NCBI RefSeq assembly: GCF_017591425.1
Contig: NW_024464918.1
Location: 25,510,001-25,574,000 of the forward strand
Length of the DNA stretch: 64,000 nt
Reading direction: 5' to 3'
Origin: Ochotona curzoniae
Taxonomy: Eukaryota > Chordata > Mammalia > Lagomorpha > Ochotonidae
Position numbers and translations under genes: made by a program. Positions 47,276 through 59,814 of the stretch are shown piece after piece (positions within the stretch are counted from its first letter, which is position 1; each line of letters begins with the position of its first letter). Under the pieces are notes generated by a model, which was not told where the DNA came from, searched no databases, and saw nothing but the letters and a program-made list of their open reading frames with translations.

Positions 47276-48889
47276 CACCAACCAAAGAAGAATCAAGTAA
47301 AGCTAAATTTGACAAATAATAGAGGCTTTCTCCCCAGCACACATGCAAGTCTTGCATACCACTTTGGTCCAACATGAATTCCAGATGAAAATCCCTGCTG
47401 TGGAGGAGGTGGGCCATGGGCTCTGTGAGACCCACAATGTGTACACTGGCGCAGCCTCTGTCCCTGGAGCACTTTCTCTCACACTCCCTCACTGGCTCTC
47501 ACAGAGACATAAATCTGTGATTCATCCTAGTCTCTGGCACAGAGGAACAGAGAGCACACAATGAAGCCCTACAACATTCTTCTTAGACGTACATCACCAA
47601 ATCAACATCAGAGAGGAACATGATTTATGGCCCCCAAATTAGGTGAGCATTATCATCAACTCCTTGCCCATGTATTTACAGGCTATGCATTTCATGGTTC
47701 ACTTCTATTTCTGAAGGTCAAACCCTACCAGCTACTATTCTGTCCCCAGTGGCATAAGATCCCTCTCTCTTGCCAGTTATTTCTGAAAGTTTTCTGGCTT
47801 TGAAAGACCCAAACATACCCAAATAGTTCAAACATAACTAGATGCTGCCTCTTATTAAGTTCAGGTATGTTCTTAGGGTAGGAAATTTAATCGAAATGCT
47901 CCTTCTTTAGAGACTGGTCTTAACATTTAAAAACTACTGAGTTATTTTTTAAATAATTAAAAATACCATTTAGGGAAAGGAAAACTTGAGTTCTATTTTC
48001 AGAAAATTATGCTGACACTGCTAAAAACAACAGTTTACAGTTATTTAAGCTTTTGCTTTTTGTCAGATTCTTCACATCAATTGGCTCACTTGATCCACAC
48101 ACACAAACATTAACAAAGTGTGAGGGACTGACGAATTGATCATCAAACTTGCTTCCTCTCCTCTGAGCATATAGGTTGCTTCTCCCAATCTCCACTGCAG
48201 TTATGTGTAGCCGTGCACAGCAGGTGTCTCCCAGGCTTGGCACATGAAATCTCACACAGTCTTCCATGTTCTCTAGTTCTCCCTACTAGCTGGCTGACCA
48301 CAGAAAATCTGTAAAGCCAAACACAGAACTACAAGCTGAGGGATCCTGGAGGCTGTCACTGCACAGGGGGCACACTGAAGGGCACCAAACTGTTGCCATG
48401 TGAACAGAACATGAATATTTGTTCCCCAGTCACAGATATTGCATGGATTATATGGCAGTGGGACACCACTGAATGTACGTTTCTGAGTAGAGAGAGGTTG
48501 AGTAATTAGGATGCTCAGTGGTATCTGTGCAAAACGGAGGTATGGGAGTTAAACCCACATTCTAAACAAAGTTATTCAACCACCTATGAATGTTTTATTC
48601 TGTTCCTTTCACAAGTTCATTTTAATTACATGTTGCATAAACTCCTAAATGCAACCTCTGTACTGGGGTTTGGGGTGTGTGTTCTGTATTTGAGGGAGGT
48701 AGATGGGCTGGGCTCCAAAGCTACAAACAGAAAAAAGACATTCTTCTCAAATAAATCATTTCATTTCTATATGATATTAACCAGTGCTTGGGTGGGGGGT
48801 AGAGGTGGGGATTCTATTGCTTAAGCAGTTTGGTGGAACATGCCTGCTGACTTGTGAAAGTTTATACTGACAGGTTCTCTGAACGTTAC

Positions 48890-49390
48890 ATAATACTTCA
48901 TAACAACTTGGTCCTAAAACCTAACAGCTTAAAACAACACACACTCCTCTCTCCTACCTTTTGTGTACTTGGACTCTCGGAAGAGCTCACTAGCACACTT
49001 CCTGCTCAGGATCTCTAATGAGACCCTCAAGACGTCAGCTTGTGCTGCTTCACCTGAGGGCCGGGTGGGGGCTGGACGGTCTACTCCTACCTAAGGTAGT
49101 TCAATTAGGTGGCTAGGAGTCTGCCTGCTTGTTGGCAAGAGGCCTCAGTCTCTTCACCAGGGCTGCATGCTGTCCTTACAACATAGGGGCTTACCTCCTG
49201 TGGTGGGCAAGATTAGAAACCAAAGCAAAAGCTGCAAGGCCTGTTAGCACCAGTTTCAGAAGTCATGCACCATTACTTCTATAACACCTGCTGATCTCAC
49301 AGGTCATTGCTATTCAGAGTCAGAGGGGATGGCTGAAGGAAGTGAATATCAACAGGAAAGGATGGTGCACTATTCTGGAGGTTTAGCTGT
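48890..49390 (+). repeat. Ancient mammalian interspersed repeat, family not named
   Basis: CCTAACAGCTTAAAACAACA, TGAGACCCTCAAGACGTCAG, TTGTTGGCAAGAGGCCTCAG and GTGCACTATTCTGGAGGTTT follow the order of a common eutherian repeat that I recognise by the phrase 'agtggcttaaaacaacac'. I cannot name its family with certainty. Confidence 0.55.
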
Positions 49391-49659
49391 CACATTCATC
49401 CAGCCCTTGTATAGCAAGAGCTTGCTGAGGAAATGGGACCAATCAGTGTACAAAACAGACAAAAACCCTGTTAGGAAACACAGGAGAGCCCTGCAGGAAG
49501 TCTGCAGAAATGGAATATGAAGATACGTTATTCTGGTGAAAAATATTTTGAATTCTCTGCGACTCACTTTCCACGAACGCCCTGAGTTACCCTCCCAAGT
49601 ACCAAGTGAAGAATACAAGGGCAATAGGCCTGCTAAGTCAGCAAACTGCACTGTGCGCT

Positions 49660-50150
49660 AGAAAGTACAATGCAAACAGATAAAGAGGGGGAAAGGGCAA
49701 GCTGGAAGGTGGGAATGCTAGTTGGCTAAGGCAGAAAGATCCAGAAAGGCCTCACCCAGAACAAGTGTTCCTGGTAGAGCTGACAGCAGCTTTGAAGGTC
49801 TCCAGCAGTAAGCACCCCTGCTGTGTCTAAGAGCAGGAATGCAGGTGGGTGAAGGAGATGCAGGACCTGAGGTCAGGTAACGCACAGTGCACGGAATGCA
49901 GGAAGGACCCATAGGACCTGTAAGTGCTCTTTTACTTTGGGTAAAACGGGAAGCCACTGATGCTTCTTAGCAGATGACTGCCAGGATCTGAATTATCATT
50001 TTAAAAATACTCTGGTGTCTGATGGAACAGACAGGTTGAGGGTGGAAGCTAGGGAGCAAATGGAGAGGCACTCGTAATAATTCAGGCAAGAAGTGACGGT
50101 GGCATCCATTGGTGTTATCAGTGGAGATGGTGAGAAATGGTCAGGTTCTA
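49660..50150 (+). repeat. Ancient L2-like repeat
   Basis: GGTAAAACGGGAAGCCACTG, CAGGATCTGAATTATCATTT, TAATAATTCAGGCAAGAAGT and AGTGGAGATGGTGAGAAATG keep the order of a widespread ancient mammalian repeat ('gggaagccattgaag...aaaaagatcactctgg...caggcgagagatgatgg'). Confidence 0.65.
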
Positions 50151-50915
50151 ATTTATTTTGCATGTATAATTCACCATCTCAGCTGAATTATAGAGCATAA
50201 TTAATTCACTTGTCCAAGCCAAGTTTTTATTTAGAAAGAACAGCTTTTTTTTTTTATTGGCTGCCGGAGTGGTAGGTGCCAAGTGCTGCCCTAGGGAACT
50301 CTGGGGCAAGTTCTGAGAGGTGACACAGGGATTTGACATGGGCAGCAATGGAGTGGTACAGACAAGTGAGGCCTTAAGTCCTCTATCCCCAGCTTTACAA
50401 GGGCATCTATGCCAGCATGCTTCCTAATGTGTGCGTGGGGGGGGGCAGCCAGGCAGTGGGGGAGGTTAGAGGTGGCACGGGGAGGTGGGAAAAGGCTTCT
50501 TAAGAACACACTGCAGTAAAATGACAGGCTATGCTTATACACACATGCACACATTATACCAAAAAAAAAAATCAACCAACTATAGCAAAAATATAGACAA
50601 CACAAATGTAAGTTTACAAATGCAATATTTAAAACCCCCCACCATAAATAACCAAGAAGACAACAAAGTAAAAAATAGGCAAAGGACATTGAAAAGTGAA
50701 GCTCTAATCATCTCCTGTGATGGTAAAATGAGTCCTCAAGACAGAATGAATGGTCCACATGGCTGCTCACCATTGGCCTACCACAACTGTGACAATCACA
50801 GCCACTGCCACTTCCTTCACCAGTACTGCTAGCAATTTCATGGCCATCACAGAGGAAGAGCCATTCAGCAAGGCAAACCTGAGTCGGCTTGAGGAACCAA
50901 CTCACAGTCTCCGCA

Positions 50916-50939
50916 CCCCCCTCCCCAGGAAATGATTAC
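50916..50939 (-). promoter_or_regulatory. Weak 5' splice site with adjacent intronic G runs
   Basis: The donor after the RhoGAP exon is AAG|GTAATC. It keeps GTAA but lacks the consensus G at +5 and T at +6. The next intron bases on the minus strand include GGGG (50926-50923) and GGGGGG (50921-50916). G runs just downstream of weak donors are known to bind hnRNP H/F and to help donor recognition. Such a role here is an inference. Confidence 0.6.
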
Positions 50940-51099
50940 CTTTTCATGGTTTTCTATTAAGATCTCGATGACAATGTTCTGAAATTTGATGTCCATGATG
51001 GCAGCTACTGTTTCTTCCTGAGGTCGCAAAAGGGTGGGTCCAAACACCACGCCAAGGTTAGCTACGGTCATCAAATTCTGCTTATGATTGTTAGCAACA
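50940..51099 (-). CDS. ARHGAP26: ARHGAP26 coding exon: C-terminal end of the RhoGAP domain
   Basis: Internal coding exon of GRAF1, a cytosolic and membrane-associated GTPase-activating protein for RhoA and Cdc42 that works in clathrin-independent endocytosis and binds focal adhesion kinase through its SH3 domain. The minus strand reads a pyrimidine-rich tract and CAG (CAG at 51102-51100), then one base completing an upstream codon, then 53 codons. The translation contains [19 protein letters not shown] and ends [10 protein letters not shown]. The asparagine in [14 protein letters not shown] (exon residue 14) corresponds to the conserved RhoGAP asparagine near the Rho switch region. The donor is AAG|GTAATC, leaving a phase-0 intron. 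The next exon begins IFNTVPD, as expected for GRAF1. The paralogues ARHGAP10 and ARHGAP42 share the RhoGAP end but diverge just after it, so the paralogue call rests on the next two exons. At 160 bp, skipping would shift the frame. Confidence 0.96.
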
Positions 51100-53284
51100 C
51101 TGGGAAGAAAGGAAAAAGACACAAATGAGAGAAGCGGTGTATGCAAAGTCAACTGACCTGGGCATGATCCCCACACTCTTCTCACCTTCCTACGGGAGAC
51201 TTCTTTCAGCAGAAACCACAACTTTAAGTGCCAAAAGTCAACAGTGAGACTTTTCTACTTGTATCTCTGTCCACCAAAGCAACAGAAATGTTTATCCCCT
51301 AGACTATCTGCTGTGTCAGGATGCAACACTCCTGATCATTTTCATTTTACCTAAAATGCCCAACCAGCCAAAGGAACTAGCTGTCAAATTACAAACCTTC
51401 CACATCTGAATCCCTGTTGTGCAAGACCACGTAACTGCTAATCTCTCTTAGTTGCAACTTATGTACTTGGCCGCTGCCTAAACCGCTGAGCTCATTAGCA
51501 TTTTCTCTAGTGCAAATATAAAAACTCTTAATGGCTTTAATACTTCTGCAAACATGGGCTATGCAGAAAATGGGCAGATCTAGATTTTAAAACCAAGTCA
51601 GGAAATTCGGTACTTCAGACTCACATTATTAAAGTTCCATCAAGTTAAACATTTGACTTATTTAAGTGAAACATACAGCATAACGAGAAACAAAAATGTA
51701 CTACTATGTACTCATGTAGATGGCTGTGTTTATCTTGCCACTTATACACAAAACTGAAGGAACACACAGGGCCAGTTGTAGCTGAGACTGAATAACTTGC
51801 TAAATACGAATGCATATTTTTGGGTCAACAACTGGCTCCAAATGCATATCTGAACTTCACACCCAGGCCACTTCAACTCGGCAATAAAACTCAATTGTTC
51901 ACAAGCTAGTTCTCTCCCCTCCCCCCAAATATGCAAATTATCTTTTAGCAACAATTAAGGCAAATGTTAATGTCATTGAGTATTGTTGGGAAATATCAGG
52001 AACTTCCCTATATCACCTGCTAGGGGAAAAAAAAAAGCCATTTATTACTCATTTGAAACTAGAGGGAAACTGGGCAGAGACCAGCAGTTTGCAAAGATCT
52101 ACCTCCCTAGCATTTGGTCTTATTTAACCTGAGTAGACTTTCAGAAGTGTATAAATGCCTACACTGTTTCTCTTCTATACTTCCATTCTGTATGAGGAAG
52201 AGGATTCACACTGCCCTAAGTGTTGAGTTTTAAACTAAATATTGAGTTGGAACCTCTGCTGAAACAAGACATCAACCAGCCTTATCAGCACACAGGTCCC
52301 TTTCTAAATTGTTTAGGGCAAGGGGCTTTCATCTAACTCCCTCCTCTGAGGCAAGAACTATGAAACTTCTGCTGTGGCTAGGCTTTTGGATCACTAAACA
52401 ACACCTGCAGGAGGGAGAGTGTCCATTGGTATACTTGGCCCATGGCTGTTCTATTTAAGGATAATGCATCAACATTTCCTTGGTCCTAGGCACATTTTAG
52501 CTTTACATGTAGTTTCCCATTCTGTCTGGAACTACAGTGCATCTCCAGAGACTGCCAGAGTTAATGCACATGGTTCCGGGCGGCAGTCAATCGCCAGGTA
52601 TGCATAATTACAAGCTGCTTCTAACATCACTGCTTTCAACATCAGCTCCTATGTGTGGGAAGGGAATTCTGTGTCCTGATACTTCTCATCCCAAATGAGC
52701 TGAGTCAGTAGCTTGACCTCTCTTGTCACAAAAGTCCCTTGTACAAGCGGATCAACAAGCTACATATATATGAAACAGACCAATATAAATATACATGATT
52801 TGGAGGATGATCACTGTTCACCATTGTGCTTCTCTACACAATAGTGAACTGAACCAAGAGCCTCATACCCAGACTCGGGTTATCACCAGTTACTGTCTGA
52901 AACCCAGCCCTGAGCACACAAGTCTCACACCTCTCCTGGCTGCTGCAGAGAACACAGTGGTAGGCCAACTGTGAAATACTTAGCTTCTATTACCTAACTG
53001 GTCTGATAATGAATAGAAACCTCTGTTGGGCCCACTGTTTAACATATATCTCAATGTGCAAATTGCACACCTTCATCACATCACTTCTAAGCTTTCCTCC
53101 ATTACCTTCCAGTCCTGGGTCCCTGGGCAAATGACTCCAATAGGTCTAAGCTTTGAGTTCCTTGTCTTTGAAAACAAGAGGAGTTTGGGGGGTGCATAAC
53201 ACACCCATTGCAGAACCCTGCCATGCAGAAGATGTGGATCATGCATGGGAAATAAAGTGTTTTCATAATATATAATCCACTCTG

Positions 53285-53455
53285 CATTCTCTAATATTGC
53301 TCTGCCTTTGACTTTGTCACTCTTCTGCCTGCAACGTTCTTACTGCTCTGTCTTCTCTTGTAGAGACCTTCAGAGCTCAGCTCCCACGGTCCCCTTCATT
53401 TCTTGTACTACCCTTTCCCCTTCCTTAATTGTTCACCCCTGATATAGGCAGAAGT
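53285..53455 (+). repeat. L2 3' region remnant
   Basis: TCTTCTGCCTGCAACGTTCT, GAGACCTTCAGAGCTCAGCT and CCCACGGTCCCCTTCATTTC resemble the L2 segment 'tgcctggaatgctc...cctccaagacccagct'. Confidence 0.65.
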
Positions 53456-55429
53456 GTCACTTTGCTTCTGCATGTTGCTAAGGGCTATGCTTGGTAGTGA
53501 AGCAAAAACAAATGTTCAGAAGGCAAGGGAAGTTTCTGCAGAGACATAAAGCAGCTTTCTCAACCCAGCTACTTACTCATAAAATTACAAACTTACTGAT
53601 GATTTGGGGCGAATTCAGCTCAACTATCCCAACCTCCCTTCTCTGTCTTAAACTGTGTTCTATGTCTCAGATTTAATTAATGAGTAATAATTACTATGAT
53701 TTACAGGTCCCAATGGCCCCAAGGTATTTGGATAAAAGGTACAGTAATTCTGGATCAGCAACTTGGAATATAAATAGGCCTGAGGCTACCTAACATAATT
53801 CATTTCTATTTTAATGACTTGTTTCATTCTAGAACTTAAAAAATACCCTAATCTAAGTCTTAGGAAACTTTCAAGACAAAAACTACACCTTTCATTTCTA
53901 ACTACCATTATCTTTTGGCGAACAAAACTAATAAACTAATCTGTCACTTGATTATTACTGTTCACAACGTGGTACAGTCAGGTTCATTACCCCAGAATGA
54001 ATTATTAATGACTTGAGATCTCTGTATCCCGGTGAGAAAGGCCTAGACCTCAGCCTCTGCTGGCACCAGCCATCCATTATGGCTTGATGGATTTACAGAC
54101 GTGTGGGAAGCAGGCTGGCAGAGAGCTGGGAAGCCAGTCCAGCATAGGCCACGGGACTCATTCATTAGCAAGGCCCATAAAACACTGAGAGCCTGCTTTT
54201 TGTTTTGGTAACTGAGCTGCCTGAGCTCTTCCTCACAGCTCAGAAAGTCGTGTCCAGTCTTGACTTACAATCCACACACAACACTTTCTTGTGCACTATA
54301 TATGCTGAGCTCGAGTCTCTGGCACAGGTTTTTCTGGTCCCTGTATCCACATGGACGACTCTGCTGAAATGCTTTCTGAGAAAACTGTCAGGTCCGTACA
54401 GCCATCCTTGGAAGGCTGAGGAGACAGGTTGCACATGTTGGACACACAACTTGCATTTTGGGGTGGCTGTTCCTTTAGGACCATTTGTGTTTGGGGCAGA
54501 CCTGAGAAGCAGTCCACAGTCAAGGCAGGTTTTGAGGCATTTGGACTCCAAGTTCCATGGTGCGCCCACGTGAAATACGATGGAGAGTGAAGAGCATGTT
54601 CTGATGAAAATGGCTGTGGCACTTTTTTTGTTTTAAGAAAAAATCTTGTTTAAGAAAAATATATGAGGACTCTATATAAGTCTGATATCCGCTGGGAGTC
54701 AGAAGGAGGCAAAGCACTACGAGCTAATGGTAAGGGTTATGACGGTGGTAGTGGGGTGTCCTGAGTGGTAGAATAGCCAACCCTTTTGATATCCCACATG
54801 CAGAGCCCTGCATGTTGTTATAGGGATCACATCTGTTTTACTGAAGCTCAAATAAAAGCTCTGTGGATGCTAGGCAGTACATTACAATCACAGGCCAGTC
54901 CTGAATACTCCAACAGCATGTAAGTCTGTAGTGGTGTCTGCAAGCAGCTTTCCTCTTGAGAGGCTTGCAGCACTCTGTCAAGCAAAGTCAAAACTGAGCC
55001 TGTGTTCCACCGGACACTAGGAAGTGAGACTGGCCCTGCTGTCTGAGGCACGTGGGTGAAGGATAATACACCCTCACTTACTTATCATCCTTTATTTGTT
55101 TGTTTCAGTTTCTAAAGCTAAATATAATGAAAACTTAGAATTGAGGGAGTTTAAGGCTTTACAAAAAGTTCTATGATAACTTACATGTGCTCATCTGATT
55201 TTCATAGTAACTCTAGATTATCAGCTCCCAATCAACAAAGACACAAGATAGAAAATACATTTTCACATTTTCCCATACAACATGTCATCAGAGCATATGT
55301 ACCTATATTCATAAGTGCATGCACACATCAAATCAGAAATTAAGTTTCAGAAATGATACATGTGATTCTGATACTTTGTTTTTTCTCTCTAAACTGATTT
55401 CATAATTCACCTTTGCACCATGAACTGTA

Positions 55430-55710
55430 ATTTGAAAAACACTGTTGTAAGAGTACAAAGTGCAAATAGTATCTCCAATTTATAAACATGGAAAATAAGG
55501 CCAAAGAAGACTGTGTGGTATAGTGGCTGCAGTCAGAAAGAAACTCCTCACTAAATGACAAGCAAATTATTTGGCGCCTCCAAATCTGTTTCCTCTCACA
55601 TAAAACTGCAGCAGTCATGCCTCCCTCATAGAATTGGAAGGCTGAGAGTGTGATGATGTAACATCATGTATGAGACAATGGCTTCATACATGGTAGCTGC
55701 TATTATTGTC
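55430..55710 (+). repeat. MIR SINE, sense copy (right part)
   Basis: GTATAGTGGCTGCAGTCAGA, AATCTGTTTCCTCTCACATA, CCTCCCTCATAGAATTGGAA and ACATGGTAGCTGCTATTATT follow MIR from head to tail, best from 55510 on. Confidence 0.7.
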
Positions 55711-56458
55711 ACAGCAGTAATGAAGGCAGTGGTACAAGCAGCAGCAGGTGCCAATTTAAGACACACTGCTAGTTGCTGGTTTCACTTGATACCCTCCCTA
55801 GAAACTTCTAGTGATCTGCTTCTGGCCTTACACACCTGTATTTGAACGACTTCTGTTCTACATATATTTCCATTCTTTTTCCTTTTAAGTAATGAAATAC
55901 TGCAAATCTATGGAACGGGTCAAAGCACAGTAGCACTTACTTTGCTTCACTTCCCTAACAGCATCTCTAGCACATTACACTGAGGGGCTTCTGTAAAGCC
56001 AAAACAAAGGCACCATCAAGCTCAGACCCCCAGCCTGTCTAGCACGTTTCCCCGTAATCATCCAAAGTCTTCATCCTGGGAAACTCAGCTCTGGGCACTT
56101 CCCTGGCCATGGATAAACACAACAAGCTCTCCTCTAAATGGTAAGACTCCCATCCTGACAGCCTGAGAACTGGGGGCTGGACCATGATCTTGGAGTGCTT
56201 CCTCTATCACACAGGCAGGTACACCACGAAGGTCCAAGGTTGCCAATTCTGAATGTGTGTAAGCAGGCGGACACCTAACTCACAGACACATTACCTTTCT
56301 CTCTATCACTTTCTTGGGGGGAGCTCCAAGATCTGAGGCAGAGAGTCACTGGAAATTAAAAATATGGAATGATAGCATCCTTGCAGCTAACATTCCCATT
56401 TTTTCTTAAAAATAGTAGGCATGTGTATACATAAAAATATATTTGGTTTACTTTACAA

Positions 56459-56700
56459 TATACTTATTTACAAGGCAGAGCAACACAGACAAGGGGAGAG
56501 ACTGAGAGCTTCCATCTCCTGGTTCAACTCTCCGTTTTGGCCACAACAGCCAGGAGCTGGGAATTCTATCCTTGCCTTCTACATGGATGGAAGAGTTCTT
56601 AGACCTCAAGCTCTTAGACCTTGAACCAGTGCTTCAACACAAGATGATGCAGATATTGCAAACGGCAGCTTATCTTGAATTGCCAAAACACTGGCCCTGC
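56459..56700 (-). repeat. CSINE, antisense, shortened
   Basis: ACTTATTTACAAGGCAGAGC, CTTCCATCTCCTGGTTCAAC and GCCACAACAGCCAGGAGCTG, with a head ending AAAACACTGGCCCTG. Confidence 0.8.
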
Positions 56701-56999
56701 CAGGGTTGTTAATGTAGCTCCTTTCACTACCTTCAAACTCATTCTTATCACAGAGCAGGCAGCAATGGGGTGCAGCACCTGCATGGGTCTGATGTTTTCT
56801 CCTTTACAGTCTCTGGATTAATGCTGCCTAGATACCACCAGATTTGCAACCGGAAGAGACCTCCACTGGGACAATCAATCAGAGCCAAATAACCAAGTTG
56901 GCCTGGCATGGGGGCATTTTGCTAACCACAGGTAATACCATCATGGGAACAGCAATGAAGAGAGAAGCTTGTGTATCCAAGTGAGTGCTGACCACAGGT

Positions 57000-57200
57000 A
57001 CTTAGATACAGCCTTAATCTTCCCGAGCACCTGCTGAGGCAGGCACTACTGAGGCCATCCTTTAACAGAGGAGGAAACTGAAGCACAGAGAAGCCACTTG
57101 CCTGAGGCCACAGAGCTCCTGAAGGCAGCGCCAGGAGGAGAACTCAGTCAGTGGCGCTCATCCTCCTGACCACAGCTCTCTGCTGCTCCCACACGACCAC
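57000..57200 (-). repeat. MIR SINE, antisense copy
   Basis: GAGCACCTGCTGAGGCAGGC, GAGGAGGAAACTGAAGCACA, GCCTGAGGCCACAGAGCTCC and GCCAGGAGGAGAACTCAGTC follow reverse-complement MIR closely. Confidence 0.85.
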
Positions 57201-57263
57201 AGCAAGTGCAGCAGAGGCTAAGGAGGTATTCTTTCTTCTGCAGAGACTCAAAGGAAAGTCATG

Positions 57264-57500
57264 GAGGGGTTGTGTTGGGTTTGGCAGTTAAGACACTAGG
57301 GTGGGGGAAGCCCAGACCTGAGTTTGAGTTCTGGTTATACTTCCAAGGATGACCCCTAAAGGTAGCAATGATGCAGGAAGTTGGATCCCTGCCCTCACAA
57401 AGAACTCTGCACTGAATTCTGGCTCCACGTGGTTGTTGCAGGCATCTGGGGGAATGAACCAGCAGATGGGACTGCTTTCTTGAATAAATATTTTTTTTAA
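57264..57500 (+). repeat. CSINE, old, diverged
   Basis: Head GGAGGGGTTGTGTTGGGTTT, then GTTGTTGCAGGCATCTGGGG, GAATGAACCAGCAGATGGGA and the tail TTGAATAAATATTTTTTTTA. Confidence 0.75.
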
Positions 57501-58269
57501 ACTGAAAAAAAAAATAGCTCCATACTTGAGATGTCAGGAGTTAATAGCAGTTATAATAGTGAGAAAAAGGTTGCTCCCCACTCATTGCCCAAATTAGTAA
57601 ACTGTAAGAAGGGGGAAAAAAGAGATGGAAGGGAGAAAAAGCATTAATTCTTACCAGAGAAACAGTGGACTGTAACTCTGCTTCTTCCCTTTCCCACAGC
57701 AAGCAAGGCTGTATGTATGACAAAATTATGAAAATGATGAACTATCCATAAGATATGATGGCATTTCACTTATAGCTGGCTGGCACAGAGAGCTGCTTCT
57801 TAGCAAGGAATGAGCAAATGCTATCATGTTCAGAGAGAACAAAGTGGAAGAGGCAGGATGGGGGACTGTCAAATGGCTTCTGTAGCCCCCAAAAAGATCA
57901 TTACAGCCAGGCCTGTGTCCATTCAGGCTGAATGTTTTCATTCAGGTACATCAAAGCCCTGAACAATCGGCCATGTGTCCTCTGTTTTGGTAACCCAGGC
58001 GGGCAAGAGGCCTGCTGAGACATTATGTATTGGCCAGTATTACTTACACAATAAGTAATACCTGCACCTGCAGAAGCCTGGTTGGAACTGAAAACTCTCT
58101 AGAGAAAAGGGATTTGGTGGTATGCCAAAAAAAGACAAAATACTTCTATGCATCTTGCTTGCAACTGAAATCAGGGATATCCTAAAACCTCGGCATGCTA
58201 GCAGCTGTATGACTATTCTGGTATCCTCTGATCCAACCCCAGTCCCTGTTTAAAATCCATCGAAGACTT

Positions 58270-58912
58270 CTGTTTTTAATTTTGATTGGAAACCCCTGGC
58301 TTACAGTATGACAAGTTCCCCTAAAATTCAACACAGAATCGCCACATGATTCAACAATGCCACTTCTGGGTACATATCCAGCAGTGAACAGGATCCAGAT
58401 GGAATTTGAAAACAAGTTCTTCGGGATTATCTGTACACTGTCTTCATAGCAGCTTTACATATAATAGTTACATGAAACAATACAAATATCTGTTAATGGG
58501 TGATTAGGCAAAACACATCACGGGATATTGCAGAGCCTAGGGAAAGAAATTCTGACACATGCTACAATGTGGACAAACATTAAGGACAAGATTGTATCAA
58601 GTGAAAGAAGCAAGTCACAAAATGACAAATACTATCTGATTCTACTAATATGAGGCATACTTGGAGTAGTCCAAAGTCATACAGACAGAAAGAGGAAATG
58701 GTGGATGCCAGGGGGAGGGAGACGGGTGGATGAAGACTAACTGTCTAATGGGTGCAGTTTCAATTTGGCAACAACAAAGGTTATGGAGATGAATGGTGGT
58801 GAACCATCACAACATCAAACAGCAATATACATACAGAACACTGAATCATACATTTAAACGTGGTAAAGATGGTACACTTTATATTATGTGTATTTTACAA
58901 CAAAAAAGCAGT
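58270..58912 (+). repeat. Ancient L1 3' end, sense
   Basis: Text follows the end of L1 ORF2 and the 3'UTR of an L1M-type element: CACTTCTGGGTACATATCCA, CATAGCAGCTTTACATATAA, AGTGAAAGAAGCAAGTCACA, AAATGGTGGATGCCAGGGGG and AATCATACATTTAAACGTGG, ending in ACAACAAAAAAGCAG. The frame is broken by stops and indels. Confidence 0.85.
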
Positions 58913-59089
58913 AAGGAAAGAGAACCTTCAGCACAGCCTGAAAGGGACGACAGGACCCGGCTGAGGTCTCCGGGCCTCTCCACAGTCCTTCCTTTTCTTC
59001 TTTCATTTCTGCTCTGAAAACCTCTCAGGGCCTCTAGGTCTTCACCCAGCAAGCAGATGCCAGCTGCCTGCAAACCTCTGCCTCCCCTC

Positions 59090-59355
59090 TTGCTCTGGTT
59101 ACTTTTCCTACTTACCCTCCCACTTCCTCAAAGAGGCCCTCTTGACATTCCACGTTGGGTGAGATCCAGTGCGATTCTTCTAAGTCCTAAAGCCTTCTTC
59201 CCAGCACTTACTGAATTATGAATAGGTCGCCACTCACGGAGCCACCACACTGTCTCCATCATTTACCAGAAGCTCTCAAAGGCCATGGATGGCACCAGCA
59301 TTCCTCACCACCCTATCCCTAGAGCTCAGCACAGAGCCGGCCACATCATATGTTA
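59090..59355 (+). repeat. L2 3' end remnant
   Basis: CTCAAAGAGGCCCTCTTGAC, GAAGCTCTCAAAGGCCATGG and CTAGAGCTCAGCACAGAGCC follow the L2 3' end. Confidence 0.7.
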
Positions 59356-59370
59356 AGGGGAAACAAGAAA

Positions 59371-59397
59371 CACAACAACAACAACAACAACAACAAC
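59371..59397 (+). repeat. (CAA)n microsatellite
   Basis: About nine CAA units, ending CAACGGC. Confidence 0.92.
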
Positions 59398-59814
59398 GGC
59401 ATGTGGATGGCTTGGGAGGCCACCTTCTTCTAAAGCCCCAAGGCTTAGCTGTACTACACACCTGACTAAACCTCAGTGTAATCTACTGGGATCTCAGAGG
59501 CTTTGCCAAGACAGGGGTACAGGGGGTGATGGCCAAGGCATCATAAGCCAGACAATTCTCCTTTGCTACAATAATGTGACAGGTACAAAGCCTACAAAAT
59601 ATTCACAGAGTAAAAGAATCATTACTGTATGTATCATATAATACGCACTACACAGCACAAGCTCACGTTGTGCCCCTGTCTCCTTCCAAAACATCTATTA
59701 AACCTCCTAGGACAGAATCTCCACTGTCATCCCTTTTCTTTTATTCATTTTTGAAATCTATTTGTTTCCTGTCTGCTTTTGATGACTATGGCTGCCACCA
59801 ATAACAGCAGCAGC

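Larger units (their letters stand above)
35318..50939 (-). other. ARHGAP26 complete intron, 15,622 bp, phase 0
   Basis: Bounded by GTAATC at 50939 and CAG at 35318. It holds SINEs (36.5, 36.9, 37.25, 38.2, 39.2, 45.1 and 47.0 kb), MIR copies (36.2, 40.2, 40.4 and 40.6 kb), an L1 5'UTR-like block (42.0-43.2 kb), an MLT1-type LTR (46 kb), older relics (48.9 and 49.7 kb) and two GT-rich tracts. I recognise nothing at 35.4-36.1, 43.2-44.9 or 47.3-48.8 kb. Confidence 0.9.

Noticed and set aside
48788..48810. G-rich tract considered as a G-quadruplex
   Set aside because: Only three clear runs of three or more G within loop distance.
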